Shown in pieces: positions 26,248 to 34,454 of a stretch of 64,000 nucleotides of DNA. The notes beneath the pieces are model-generated. The model worked only from the letters and a program-made list of their open reading frames with translations. It was not told the origin of the DNA and searched no databases. The DNA is from CAVROP01 sp050012175 (GTDB lineage Bacteria > Acidobacteriota > Terriglobia > UBA7540): positions 35,559 to 99,558 of the forward strand of contig JBEKHR010000017.1 in the NCBI GenBank assembly GCA_050012175.1, given 5' to 3'. The position numbers were made by a program, and so were the translations under genes. The stretch's first letter is position 1. Each line of letters begins with the position of its first letter.

Positions 26248-27198
26248 TCACACCCCTTCCAACCCAAGTTGGTCGTTGACAGCGTCTCGGAGTTTCTGCT
26301 TGCAGCCCAAGTATCGTTCGGTCGTCTCAACGGAGACGTGACCCAGGAGAAACCGAATCTGTTCCAACTCTCCTCCCGCGAGATGGCACAGACGAGCGCA
26401 GGTCCGACGCAAGTCATGTGGAGCGAGGCCTTGGATTCCGGCGCGTTGAGCAGCACGTCTGACGACGTGCCAGATTGCTTTGGGCGAGATTTCCTCGCCC
26501 CATACAACTCCATTTTTGTTCACGCGACGGAAAATGTTTCCGCCTGTGATGTCCGCGTTTGCGGTCCAATCATCGAGGGCCGTCTTTACCCATCCTGGCA
26601 CGGGCACAGTCCGAATGTGCTTGCCCTTTCCAATCAGGTCCGCGAACACCCAGTGGTCTTCCCGAATCTGCAGGTCTTGCACGCTCAAACCAACGAGCTC
26701 TGCACGCCGGAGTCCACACCCCAGCAGCACGGAGAGAATCGCCCGGTCACGTTTGCCCCGTAGGGTGTCCGAGCCCGAACTCTGGAGCAGTGTTCTGCCC
26801 TGCTCCGCAGTGAGCCAGTTTCCAATCCGCACCCCCAACCGTTTGGCCCCCTTCACCCTCCGGATACCGGCCGCAAGTTCCGGACTCAGGAGTCCAGTAT
26901 CCGCCGCCTCATAGGCGAGACGGCGCACCGCAGCAAGGCGAACGTTGATGGTCGAGGGAGCGAGATTCTTCTGCTCCAGATAGATTCGATATCGAAGAAC
27001 AACGGGGCGATTGAAGGCAAGGCGCGGTTCTGAGCAGTACCATGCAATAAACTCATCGATAGCGTGAGCGTAGGATTCTTGAGAAGTCTTGGCGGGAAGT
27101 GAGTTGAGAACAGCCGTCTTCGACTGTTCTAAATCTGGAATCCGAAGAACGGTTCTCGTGCAACGGGACTTCCCCTTTTTTGTTTTTCGTCCTGGCAT
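26248..27198 (-). CDS. Tyrosine recombinase/integrase
   Basis: A site-specific recombinase of about 316 residues. A basic N-terminus (MPGRKTKKGKSRCTR) precedes a SAM-like DNA-binding domain. The catalytic domain has the first Arg in GCGLRRAELVG, HDLRRTCARLCHLAGG for the His-x-x-Arg box, LLGHVSVETT for the second His, and the nucleophile Tyr in TERYLGCKQ. All five key residues are present. The longest frame begins at 27234; the ATG at 27198 has GAGG eight bases upstream and is preferred. It is likely part of a small integrative element; no attachment repeats were found. Confidence 0.88.
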   Translation of the reverse strand: MPGRKTKKGKSRCTRTVLRIPDLEQSKTAVLNSLPAKTSQESYAHAIDEFIAWYCSEPRLAFNRPVVLRYRIYLEQKNLAPSTINVRLAAVRRLAYEAADTGLLSPELAAGIRRVKGAKRLGVRIGNWLTAEQGRTLLQSSGSDTLRGKRDRAILSVLLGCGLRRAELVGLSVQDLQIREDHWVFADLIGKGKHIRTVPVPGWVKTALDDWTANADITGGNIFRRVNKNGVVWGEEISPKAIWHVVRRAAQRAGIQGLAPHDLRRTCARLCHLAGGELEQIRFLLGHVSVETTERYLGCKQKLRDAVNDQLGLEGV

Positions 27199-27449
27199 AC
27201 CGGCGGCCTCCCTCGCCGCCGGCCCAGTATGCATGGAAACGCGGCTGACAACAGTGTCCCGTCTTATGGCTCTTTTCCCCAGGGCTCGAACCCCGTATGT
27301 GGCCAGTGACGGGCACTTCTCCGATTAGCCGATCGAGCACTGACTCTGGGTTATGAAGAATTGTCCTGAGGCTTTTCGCCTGGGCTACATTGAGCGAGAG
27401 TGGCATTGCACAGGCCACGAATCACCCAGCGGGAAGATCGCGGCGCGAT

Positions 27450-28580
27450 TTAGCCCAATGTATGCGAGTTTGTGAGATTTGGCATCGCGGAGGAGGGTTT
27501 ACGAAATGTCAACGCGTAGAATCGCCCATCCCGCAGCATCTCAAGATGTGTTTCCTGCATCTCTGGGGGTACGAGATCAATAGGAGCTGTGACAGCTTCC
27601 TGGCGGTTCTTGAAGTATCCACTGGTAATGGGAATTCGTTCATAGGTGCTTTTCACGTGCTTTTCGGTCTCATCGGCAATCAGGATGCGGCTCCCTGGCT
27701 TTGCAACACGGATCATTTCCCGGATCGCTTTTGCTCTGTCATTAAAGAAGTTGATGCCTCCCACGTGAAAGACAACATCAAAACTGTCATTGGCGAACGG
27801 CAGGTCCTCGGCATTCCCGAGAAAAAGATCGGCGTCCATCTCCCAGCGGCGCAGATTGGCTTGGCAATTCGTCAGCATTTCCGCCGAGAGATCAAGACCA
27901 AATAGTCTTGCACCACGCGGAAGGTACTTGTAGTTGAGACCGGTGCCCACGGATGTTTCCAGCACTGAATCACCAGGATTGATTTCAAGGAAGCGTAGAT
28001 AACTCAAAAGGTATTGGTCTGGATTGATGCCCCGGAAAGCACACGCCACCCTCTGGATGTCATCATAGAAGCCGCCGATACTTTCATACAGCCGGTTGTA
28101 CTTGCGGTTGGACCCAGTGAGCTTTTCCGGGTCTAAAAAGACGGGAATTCCGTTGCGAACCGGAAACCGTTCCCCTGCCTGGCTGACCAAAGCTTCATGA
28201 CCGTCTTCGCTGACAACATGCAGGGAATCTCCGGTGTACGGACTTCGCAAGAGGGCGACTGTCGCTGTTTTATTTGCCCATACCTCGCGCCGTGTGCCAG
28301 GCCGAATGAAACTCCACGCGCTTAAAATCAAGCCTCCAACAAAACATATCCACGCAAAAGCTGGACTCGTTAGCAGGACATGAGGTGCAACAGGATGGAT
28401 TATCTGCACGAACAAGCCATATCCCAAGACAAGGACGCATACCGCGCCGAAAATACTTGCGCCAGTTGCAATCTTCTTAGCCCGGAATTCCTGGTTCCAC
28501 ATCCAATTGATTACCGCCGCGAACCAATAGATGAGAAACGAAATTGCACCTGTCCCCAGGATTGCGGCGAAGCGCGGCAA
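27450..28580 (-). CDS. Membrane-anchored SAM-dependent methyltransferase
   Basis: A 376-residue protein with three N-terminal transmembrane helices (about 8-95). A Trm112-like cap follows (LLRSPYTGDSLHV, then NGIPVFLDPEKL), then a class I methyltransferase domain with the SAM motif VLETSVGTGLNYKYLPRG, the acidic end of strand 2 in LFGLDLSAEML, and the post-motif LPFANDSFDVVFHVGG. Membrane anchoring suggests a lipid, quinone or other membrane-bound substrate, but the sequence does not identify it. About 170 bases separate it from the divergent small gene at 28748. Confidence 0.85.
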   Translation of the reverse strand: MPRFAAILGTGAISFLIYWFAAVINWMWNQEFRAKKIATGASIFGAVCVLVLGYGLFVQIIHPVAPHVLLTSPAFAWICFVGGLILSAWSFIRPGTRREVWANKTATVALLRSPYTGDSLHVVSEDGHEALVSQAGERFPVRNGIPVFLDPEKLTGSNRKYNRLYESIGGFYDDIQRVACAFRGINPDQYLLSYLRFLEINPGDSVLETSVGTGLNYKYLPRGARLFGLDLSAEMLTNCQANLRRWEMDADLFLGNAEDLPFANDSFDVVFHVGGINFFNDRAKAIREMIRVAKPGSRILIADETEKHVKSTYERIPITSGYFKNRQEAVTAPIDLVPPEMQETHLEMLRDGRFYALTFRKPSSAMPNLTNSHTLG

Positions 28581-28747
28581 CGGGGAAATCGCGGACTTAG
28601 TCTGAGCAAGAAAGTAGAGATTGAATATGCTGGCTGGCAGGAACAGTTGCCCCCCACCCTGCCTGCTCCCCTTCTGGCAAGCCCGTTTTGGTTCGCCAGC
28701 TTCGTGGACCGCACTTCAGCAGGTGTCCGTGGTGAAGGAGGGCGAAC

Positions 28748-28948
28748 GTGGCATCCGAACGCAACAGCCAGACCGTCAGCTTCGAGGAACTGGCCTACTC
28801 GAACATGCTGACCCTCAATGCGCTGGTGGAACTGCTCACCGAGAAGGGCCTGCTTAGCAAGCAAGAAGTCCTGGAGCGGGTGAAGCAGCTTCAGGCACAG
28901 ACCCAATTGAAGAAGAGACACAATAGCTGCGGCAACAAGGGTTCCTAG
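28748..28948 (+). CDS. 66-residue hypothetical helical protein
   Basis: A small soluble protein with two predicted helices (SFEELAYSNMLTLNALVELL and KQEVLERVKQLQAQTQLKKR). It begins with GTG seven bases after GGAGG, a strong ribosome site, which supports expression. I do not recognise a named family, although the composition looks like a conserved small protein. Downstream to 29172 I see nothing I can name. Confidence 0.6.
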   Translation: MASERNSQTVSFEELAYSNMLTLNALVELLTEKGLLSKQEVLERVKQLQAQTQLKKRHNSCGNKGS

Positions 28949-29172
28949 CGGTTGTTCTTGGCCTTGCCCAAAAACCCTTCTTCGCAACCCACCGTAAGCT
29001 CTTCATGCGATTGGGGCGCCAGCCCCTCTGCGGGACTGCCCAGAAACACCTGATTATGGGCAACCCTGGGATCATCACACTCCAGATCATCGCCACAGGT
29101 TTGGATACCACGATGGCGAACTTGATGAAGGGCCTATAGCCGGTTCGGGGCTGTGCGTGGAGGGAGATTCTG

Positions 29173-29442
29173 TCAAGGAGCAAACTGAATCCCAGTTTTT
29201 TCGTGGTAAAGGTCGAATAGACGTTTGAGGTCGCCGCTCTTGAAAATCGCTGCTTTGTTGAGGCCCCAATTCCCTCTTCGGTAAATGTAGTTGAAATGAA
29301 ACCATCTCGTACCGGTTGGCTCGGTTGTTGGAGTCGTCTCCCACATCATCGGGAGGTAGCCGTCTCTTTCGGTCGGTGTTAGCCCAACAATGTGAACGAC
29401 GGTTAATGTTTCCTTTTCCTCACGTGGAAACTCAAAAGTCAT
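29173..29442 (-). CDS. 89-residue hypothetical protein
   Basis: A soluble protein rich in aromatic residues (MMWETTPTTEPTGTRWFHFN, then IYRRGNWGLNKAAIFKSGDL). No family was recognised. The composition is protein-like and the start ATG is clear, but the ribosome site is weak. It lies between small hypothetical genes and IS remnants, so it could itself be part of an old element. Confidence 0.5.
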   Translation of the reverse strand: MTFEFPREEKETLTVVHIVGLTPTERDGYLPMMWETTPTTEPTGTRWFHFNYIYRRGNWGLNKAAIFKSGDLKRLFDLYHEKTGIQFAP

Positions 29443-29554
29443 ACGCAGCGATCCTTTACCGCAGGCGTTGCACGATTTATGCAGTTTTGCCTGATCCCAA
29501 TCCGCGGAGAGGTCGTCGCATATGAAAATGACAGGCCCCGTGCCGGTGCTTTCC

Positions 29555-29845
29555 TTAAAACTTCGCTTGGTATGGCAACTGTCGCACTACGAAAAATCCG
29601 TCGCAGATCCTCAATTTCCTGACTTGCGTATCGGTCAAGTGCCGTTCGATCAGTTCATCCAAACCCAAACGTTCGTCCAACTCCCGCACCAGAATCAGGC
29701 CACCGTCCGACGTGACTCGCGATCCCTGGAAATCGACCTTCAAGGAGCTGTTGAAAGAAAGCTGAAAGGGCTGGTTTTGTTTCTCACCCATAGGGTGCTA
29801 ACCTCCGGAGCATCTTCAGCACGTTAAAACCCGTATGAATAGAGG
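29555..29845 (-). mobile_element. IS1380-family remnant (terminal repeat plus transposase N-terminus)
   Basis: The minus strand begins with CCTCTATTCATACGGGTTTT (29826-29845), which resembles the terminal repeat of IS1380 elements. It then encodes FQLSFNSSLKVDFQGSRVTS and DGGLILVRELDERLGLDELI, the N-terminus of the IS1380 transposase. After about 60 codons the similarity stops and the frame ends at 29555. The catalytic DDE core and the other end are missing, so the copy is dead. Confidence 0.75.
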
Positions 29846-29963
29846 CGTCGGAGATCAGCACAGATTTAATAGCCGAGACTCAAATCGGAAATCCGGGCTA
29901 AGATGGCCGACCGGATTCTACAGATGGGTGGTGCGGCGAGGTTTGATGGCAAGTGGACCGAAG

Positions 29964-30170
29964 TTAGCGACGTGGACCCGTCCAATGCGGTTCGATCCGC
30001 GCCTGCTTTTTCCGATGCCAGCCGGAGCCGAACTCAATCACGATCGCCCCGGCGATGGGCGATCCGGTCACTGAATCGCGAACCGTCAACTGAGCAGAAG
30101 CAGACTACGCAAGAGGCGCGAAAAGAAGTGCTGCAGCGAGAGGGACCAACAAAAGAAAGTCACGAAACAT
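29964..30170 (-). pseudogene. Secreted-protein remnant: signal peptide interrupted by an amber stop
   Basis: From the ATG at 30170 the minus strand encodes a clean signal peptide, MFRDFLLLVPLAAALLFAPL then A. A TAG follows where the signal sequence should end, and in the same frame SASAQ and LTVRDSVTGSPIAGAIVIEF continue. The latter resembles the first strands of a carboxypeptidase-regulatory-like domain. The frame stops at 29964. Continuity of sense across the TAG points to a recently decayed gene fragment. The rest of 29443-30222 holds only this and the IS1380 remnant. Confidence 0.5.
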
Positions 30171-30222
30171 GCAATCAGCCCTCTTTCCGGAGAGCGCAGC
30201 CGACTGGTTATGACCCCGACTC

Positions 30223-32496
30223 TTACAGCGCCCCTTCGACCGGATTCCCTTCAAACACGATCTCTCTGGTCAGATTCTCCGGGGGAATGTCGATCTCGAT
30301 GGTACGTCGGTGAGGCGCCCGCATCTTCGACCCAGCTCGCAGGCTTAGGGCTAGACGCCGGTGACGATCCTTCCAAGCGAACCGCAGCCACATTTCTTCG
30401 CCCTTGAGGAAATCGAAGCTGACTCCGTCGTCCTCGTAAAGCGTGAATTCGCCATCCACGCCGGGATAGATCTTTAGCACAAGAGGGCTCTCGGTCGGCT
30501 CGGTCGTGTATTGCTTGACGGACCCGAAAGGAAGAATCGCGCCTGCCCTCACATAAAGAGGCATCGTGGCAAGATCCACGGGCCGGGAGATTTCACGGGC
30601 GCCCTCCATCCTTTCGTTCGTCCAGAAGTCATACCAAGCGCCGCGCGGTAAGTAAAGGGTTCTGGCCTTTGCGCCTTCCTCGGTGACCGGAGCAACGAGG
30701 ATGTCCCGCCCCCACAAATACTGGTCGGAGCGCAACACGGCCCGGGGATCGTCATCGTAGTGGAGCCACAGGGCGCGCATGAGGGGCAGTCCCGTGTCGT
30801 GGGCTTCGCGGACCAGCGTGTAGGTGTAGGGGAGAAGGCCGTAACGAAGCTCGAGGTATTTCCTGCAGATGGGTTCAACTTGCGGGTTGTGCAGTTCCTT
30901 AATATCGGGGAGTCCGCTGTTCGGACCGTATCCTTTAAGCTCGGTCGGACCGAAATCGCCCGTGTTCCACTGCCAAGGGCGTCGCAGCTTCCACGTCCGC
31001 CCATGCGACCGAAACAACGGGCAGAAGGCGCTGAACTGGAACCAGCGGGCATAAAGCTCGCCCGTCAGTTCCGGGGTCGTAACAAAGCCGCCGGTGTCCG
31101 TTCCCCAGTAGGGCATTCCGCTGAGGCCGGCGCTAATGCCCACCCCAACTTGCGACCGCAACGCTTCCCAGGTGGAGTCAATGTCTCCGGACCACAGCCA
31201 TCCGTAACGCTGCATTCCCGCGTAGCCGTTGCGATTCAGCGTATAAGGCCGCCGGCCCGGCCTCTCCACTTGGGGACCTTCCCAGTACATGCGATTTCGA
31301 GCGAGGCAAACCTCGGGATCAAGGGAGTCACCTTCATCAGCCCACCACCCGTCGACACCCAGACGAAACACCTCGAGATGCTTCGACCAATAGTTCGCCG
31401 CACGATCCGGGTCCCCGGACCCGCCGGAGGCGTCAGCGGCGCGACCCTGTAAGTGTTGGGGAGGATTCACGACATGCAGCGCCAGCTTGAAATGTTCCTT
31501 GTGCAGCTCCTCGAACATTCGCTGGGGGTCAGGGAAAACCTCCAGATTGAAAGTGAATGACCCGTGTCCCCGGTTCCAGCCTGAGGGACAAAAACCTGTC
31601 CCCAGGTAGATCAGCACGTCGCAGGGAAGACCATCCTCGCGGAATCTCCGGGCTTCTGACATCACCTCGTCGCGGTTCGCCAACGTTCGATGCGATTGTT
31701 GATAACCCAGAGACCAAATGGGGGGCATGTGGGGGAACCCGGTCAGGCGGGCATATTCGGCCAGGATTTCCTGGGGCTGGTGGGAGCCGACAAGAAAGAG
31801 ATCCAGGGGGAGGGCTGCCCCGGACGCCCATGGCCGGAAGCGCCCTTCGTTGGCCGTGAGATCAAAACTTCCGAAAGGAAGATGGAAGAACAATGCCCAT
31901 CCATCTGCACCCACGAGCCAGGGAATTGGAACTCGCGCGCCGTTCGTAGCCAGGTCCGGGGTGCCTTGACCATGCTTCATGGAGTAAGCGTGCCCTCGGC
32001 GGTCAAGTTGCGGACCGCCCTCACCCAATCCGAAAACCGGGGCTCCGTGGGTAAGGAACCCGACGCTCCCGTCACTCATGTCGATCTGAAGACGCTGCAA
32101 CTCGGCTTGGTTCTGGTCCCGAATGATCACCGTCAGGGGCTGGGGAAGAATCTTCAGCTCGAAGGTCCCACAGGCGAGGTTGCTTTCCGCGGAGACCGAC
32201 CGGATGCGGATCGGCGCCTCCCCCCCCCCCTGCGAGGCGACCAGGACTCCGTCATCAGGGATGGGTTGCGCCTGCTCCTGGGGATTGAGAGGAAGCAGGG
32301 ACACGCGAAGGGTTCGCGCGCTCATCGGAGCGATCGCCAGTTCGGCTGCCCATCCAGCCACTTTGAGGCCCGGCGTCTGGGCCGCCACGGCTGAGACGCC
32401 CGAGCCCGCCCAGCCCGGCTTGGCCAGTAGCAGCGCACCGGCTCCGGCAGCCCCCATTCGGGTGATCGCTTTCCTTCTTGAACAGGATTTTCCCAC
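30223..32496 (-). CDS. Tat-exported GH31-family glycoside hydrolase
   Basis: A 757-residue enzyme of the alpha-glucosidase/alpha-xylosidase superfamily. It has a twin-arginine-type leader (SRRKAITRMGAAGAGALLL), a beta-sandwich N-domain (VFGLGEGGPQLDRRG), then the TIM barrel. The nucleophile Asp lies in DGWWADEGDS and the acid/base Asp in WSGDIDSTW, with GMPYWGTDTGGF between and FSAFCPLFRSHGR after. C-terminal beta domains include the sheet with PLYVRAGAILPFG. It starts at a GTG 20 bases after the stop of the preceding gene. With GH127 upstream, the likely target is a plant-type glycan side chain; the exact sugar is not evident. Confidence 0.9.
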   Translation of the reverse strand: MGKSCSRRKAITRMGAAGAGALLLAKPGWAGSGVSAVAAQTPGLKVAGWAAELAIAPMSARTLRVSLLPLNPQEQAQPIPDDGVLVASQGGGEAPIRIRSVSAESNLACGTFELKILPQPLTVIIRDQNQAELQRLQIDMSDGSVGFLTHGAPVFGLGEGGPQLDRRGHAYSMKHGQGTPDLATNGARVPIPWLVGADGWALFFHLPFGSFDLTANEGRFRPWASGAALPLDLFLVGSHQPQEILAEYARLTGFPHMPPIWSLGYQQSHRTLANRDEVMSEARRFREDGLPCDVLIYLGTGFCPSGWNRGHGSFTFNLEVFPDPQRMFEELHKEHFKLALHVVNPPQHLQGRAADASGGSGDPDRAANYWSKHLEVFRLGVDGWWADEGDSLDPEVCLARNRMYWEGPQVERPGRRPYTLNRNGYAGMQRYGWLWSGDIDSTWEALRSQVGVGISAGLSGMPYWGTDTGGFVTTPELTGELYARWFQFSAFCPLFRSHGRTWKLRRPWQWNTGDFGPTELKGYGPNSGLPDIKELHNPQVEPICRKYLELRYGLLPYTYTLVREAHDTGLPLMRALWLHYDDDPRAVLRSDQYLWGRDILVAPVTEEGAKARTLYLPRGAWYDFWTNERMEGAREISRPVDLATMPLYVRAGAILPFGSVKQYTTEPTESPLVLKIYPGVDGEFTLYEDDGVSFDFLKGEEMWLRFAWKDRHRRLALSLRAGSKMRAPHRRTIEIDIPPENLTREIVFEGNPVEGAL

Positions 32497-32516
32497 GTGC
32501 TTGAACCCTACCCAAG

Positions 32517-34325
32517 TCAGGCAATACCTGCTCGATGTTTAGCGCGCGCGATAATCTGCGCCATCACGTCCTGGTAACGGTCGAACGTGTCGTCGACAAC
32601 CGTGAGGGTCGGAATGGCCAGTTCATTGAGCGATAGCGTCTCGGGATCAAACTTGCTGAAGCCGGATTCGTGAACGCCGCTGCTCCCGCGTCCGGGAGCG
32701 GGATGACTGAGGTGCTGGAAGAAGCGGGCGTATTTGGTGACGGCCGCGGGGTATGCAAACTCTGAAAAGGCATGATAAAGAGGAATAAAGGACATCAGCG
32801 CGTCGTAGTGCATCTCGCCACAGCACAGGACGCCGGGGCGCCTTCGGGCGAGATCCGCAACGAGCCGTTGAGTGCCCTCGTGGGTGTCCGCCTTGGTGTT
32901 GTTTTCCCAGCCGCCCGCGATGTCGAGGAAGTACGCGTCGGCAGGGTAGCGGTTGAGAACATCGTCGATTCGGGAAGCGAGCCACTCCCGCCAGGAGTCG
33001 ACGCCCACGTTCATGTAGGGCATCCAGCCTTCCATGTGCCGATCGTTGTCCCAGTCCACCCAATTCAGGTAAAAGGGATCACCATCAATCTGTGCCATGG
33101 TGGCGTCCGCAAATTTCGAGAACCCGGGGAGACGTTCATTTGCGGAGTTGGTCCCGAACATGGGCATCATGTGGAAACCCATCTGCCGGCCGGTTTCCAG
33201 GAGTGCTTTGAAGCCCGCTTCGCCGCCCAGGCGCGGCGCAGGCTGATAGAGCGGGTAATTCCAGTAGTAGCGGCCATCCCAAGCCGCAATGAAGACCAGG
33301 ACTCGCGCGGCAGGAATCTGGGAAGCCACCCAGCGCAGGATGGTTTGCATCTTGGCGTAATCGTTGAAAATATATCCAGTCCAGTGCATACCATGAAGGG
33401 ATACAGCGAGCGCGACGTTACGGAGCCAATCCGGAACGTCCTCGCGCTTTTCCCAATGAGGAATTTTGAAAGCGCGCTCCAGGTGTTCAAAATGGGGCTG
33501 AAACGCCGCCTCCTGCGAATCCACGGCGCCAGCGCGCCAGACGGGGCTCTCCAACCCATTACTCTTTTTCCAACCCTCCCTTTCGTAAACCAGTTCGACC
33601 CGGTAAGAGCGCTCACCGGGCTGGAGATAAAACCGGTTCGCCCGAACCGCCTGGTTGAGGGCGGACAAGAAGAAAAACTCTTTGTCTCCTTGCTGAATGA
33701 CCAGGAGCGGCGTGTTCAGTCCTCGCGCGATGAAAAGCGAGCCTCCGCCAAAGGGGTAGCCAAACAGGAATTCGTCATCTTTGGGGTCAAAGAAACGCTG
33801 GCCGCCGGCTGAAATCTTTCCGCGCGGAACGCCTCGGACAACCGCGGCGATCGACTTGACGGGTTGTTCCATTTCGACGCGGGCATCCCATTCGATGAAA
33901 GTCCCGTTCTTGCGGAACCGGGCGCGCAGCCGGCCGGGAGCCTTTTGCTGACCTCCTGCCCAGACGAAGCCGGAACAGGTAACCGCCAATCCGTCGGAGT
34001 TGTCCTCGACGGTCATTTGCTCACGATCCAGCGCGTAGGTATTCTCAAAGGTGTATACCCGAAAGGAAAACTGCAACCCCGCAAATTCCACCGACGGCTC
34101 GGGAAAGTCGAAGCTGAACTTCATGAAGCTTTCGCCGCGCGGAGGAATGTAAACCCCACTGGTAGAACTCAGGGGAAGAATGCGATCGAGCTTGGCAGGA
34201 TTCCTTGGAGCGGAGGCGGAACCTCCCAACGAGGCGGCCACAGCCCGGGCAGGAAGAATCGAGCCGGTTCCGGCAGCCACGGCACTCTTCAGTAGTGCAC
34301 GCCGGGAAATCTTGCCACCCATCAT
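32517..34325 (-). CDS. Tat-exported putative glycoside hydrolase (DUF6259-like), function unassigned
   Basis: A 602-residue protein with a twin-arginine leader (KISRRALLKSAVAAGTGSIL). The first 280 residues are beta-rich, like the N-domain of glycosidases. The rest looks like a TIM barrel, with ADAYFLDIAGGWENN holding an Asp at a typical strand-4 site and VLCCGEMHYDALMSFIPLYH. I suspect a DUF6259-type carbohydrate enzyme but cannot confirm a named family. It sits between GH127 and GH31 genes in one unit. The ATG at 34322 is three bases further from AGGAGG and may be the real start. Confidence 0.7.
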   Translation of the reverse strand: MMGGKISRRALLKSAVAAGTGSILPARAVAASLGGSASAPRNPAKLDRILPLSSTSGVYIPPRGESFMKFSFDFPEPSVEFAGLQFSFRVYTFENTYALDREQMTVEDNSDGLAVTCSGFVWAGGQQKAPGRLRARFRKNGTFIEWDARVEMEQPVKSIAAVVRGVPRGKISAGGQRFFDPKDDEFLFGYPFGGGSLFIARGLNTPLLVIQQGDKEFFFLSALNQAVRANRFYLQPGERSYRVELVYEREGWKKSNGLESPVWRAGAVDSQEAAFQPHFEHLERAFKIPHWEKREDVPDWLRNVALAVSLHGMHWTGYIFNDYAKMQTILRWVASQIPAARVLVFIAAWDGRYYWNYPLYQPAPRLGGEAGFKALLETGRQMGFHMMPMFGTNSANERLPGFSKFADATMAQIDGDPFYLNWVDWDNDRHMEGWMPYMNVGVDSWREWLASRIDDVLNRYPADAYFLDIAGGWENNTKADTHEGTQRLVADLARRRPGVLCCGEMHYDALMSFIPLYHAFSEFAYPAAVTKYARFFQHLSHPAPGRGSSGVHESGFSKFDPETLSLNELAIPTLTVVDDTFDRYQDVMAQIIARAKHRAGIA

Positions 34326-34454
34326 TTCCTCCTCTCGAGGGTCTGGTTGAACCTCGTATCGGGAACCGGACCCTCGCAGGAAACATGCTTGCGCCCCGCC
34401 TGGAATTCTCGCTCAGCGATGCCACGGGCAAGGCGGGGAAGTCAGGCTGGGTCT

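Noticed and set aside
27281..27300. A TTCGAGCCC T-loop-like string upstream of the integrase, possible tRNA attachment relic
   Set aside because: The flanking bases do not pair as a T-arm and no acceptor stem can be formed.
32772..33812. A 346-codon plus-strand frame, and similar ones at 30760 and 35307, opposite the hydrolases
   Set aside because: Antisense shadows of Tat-exported enzymes with clear family motifs.
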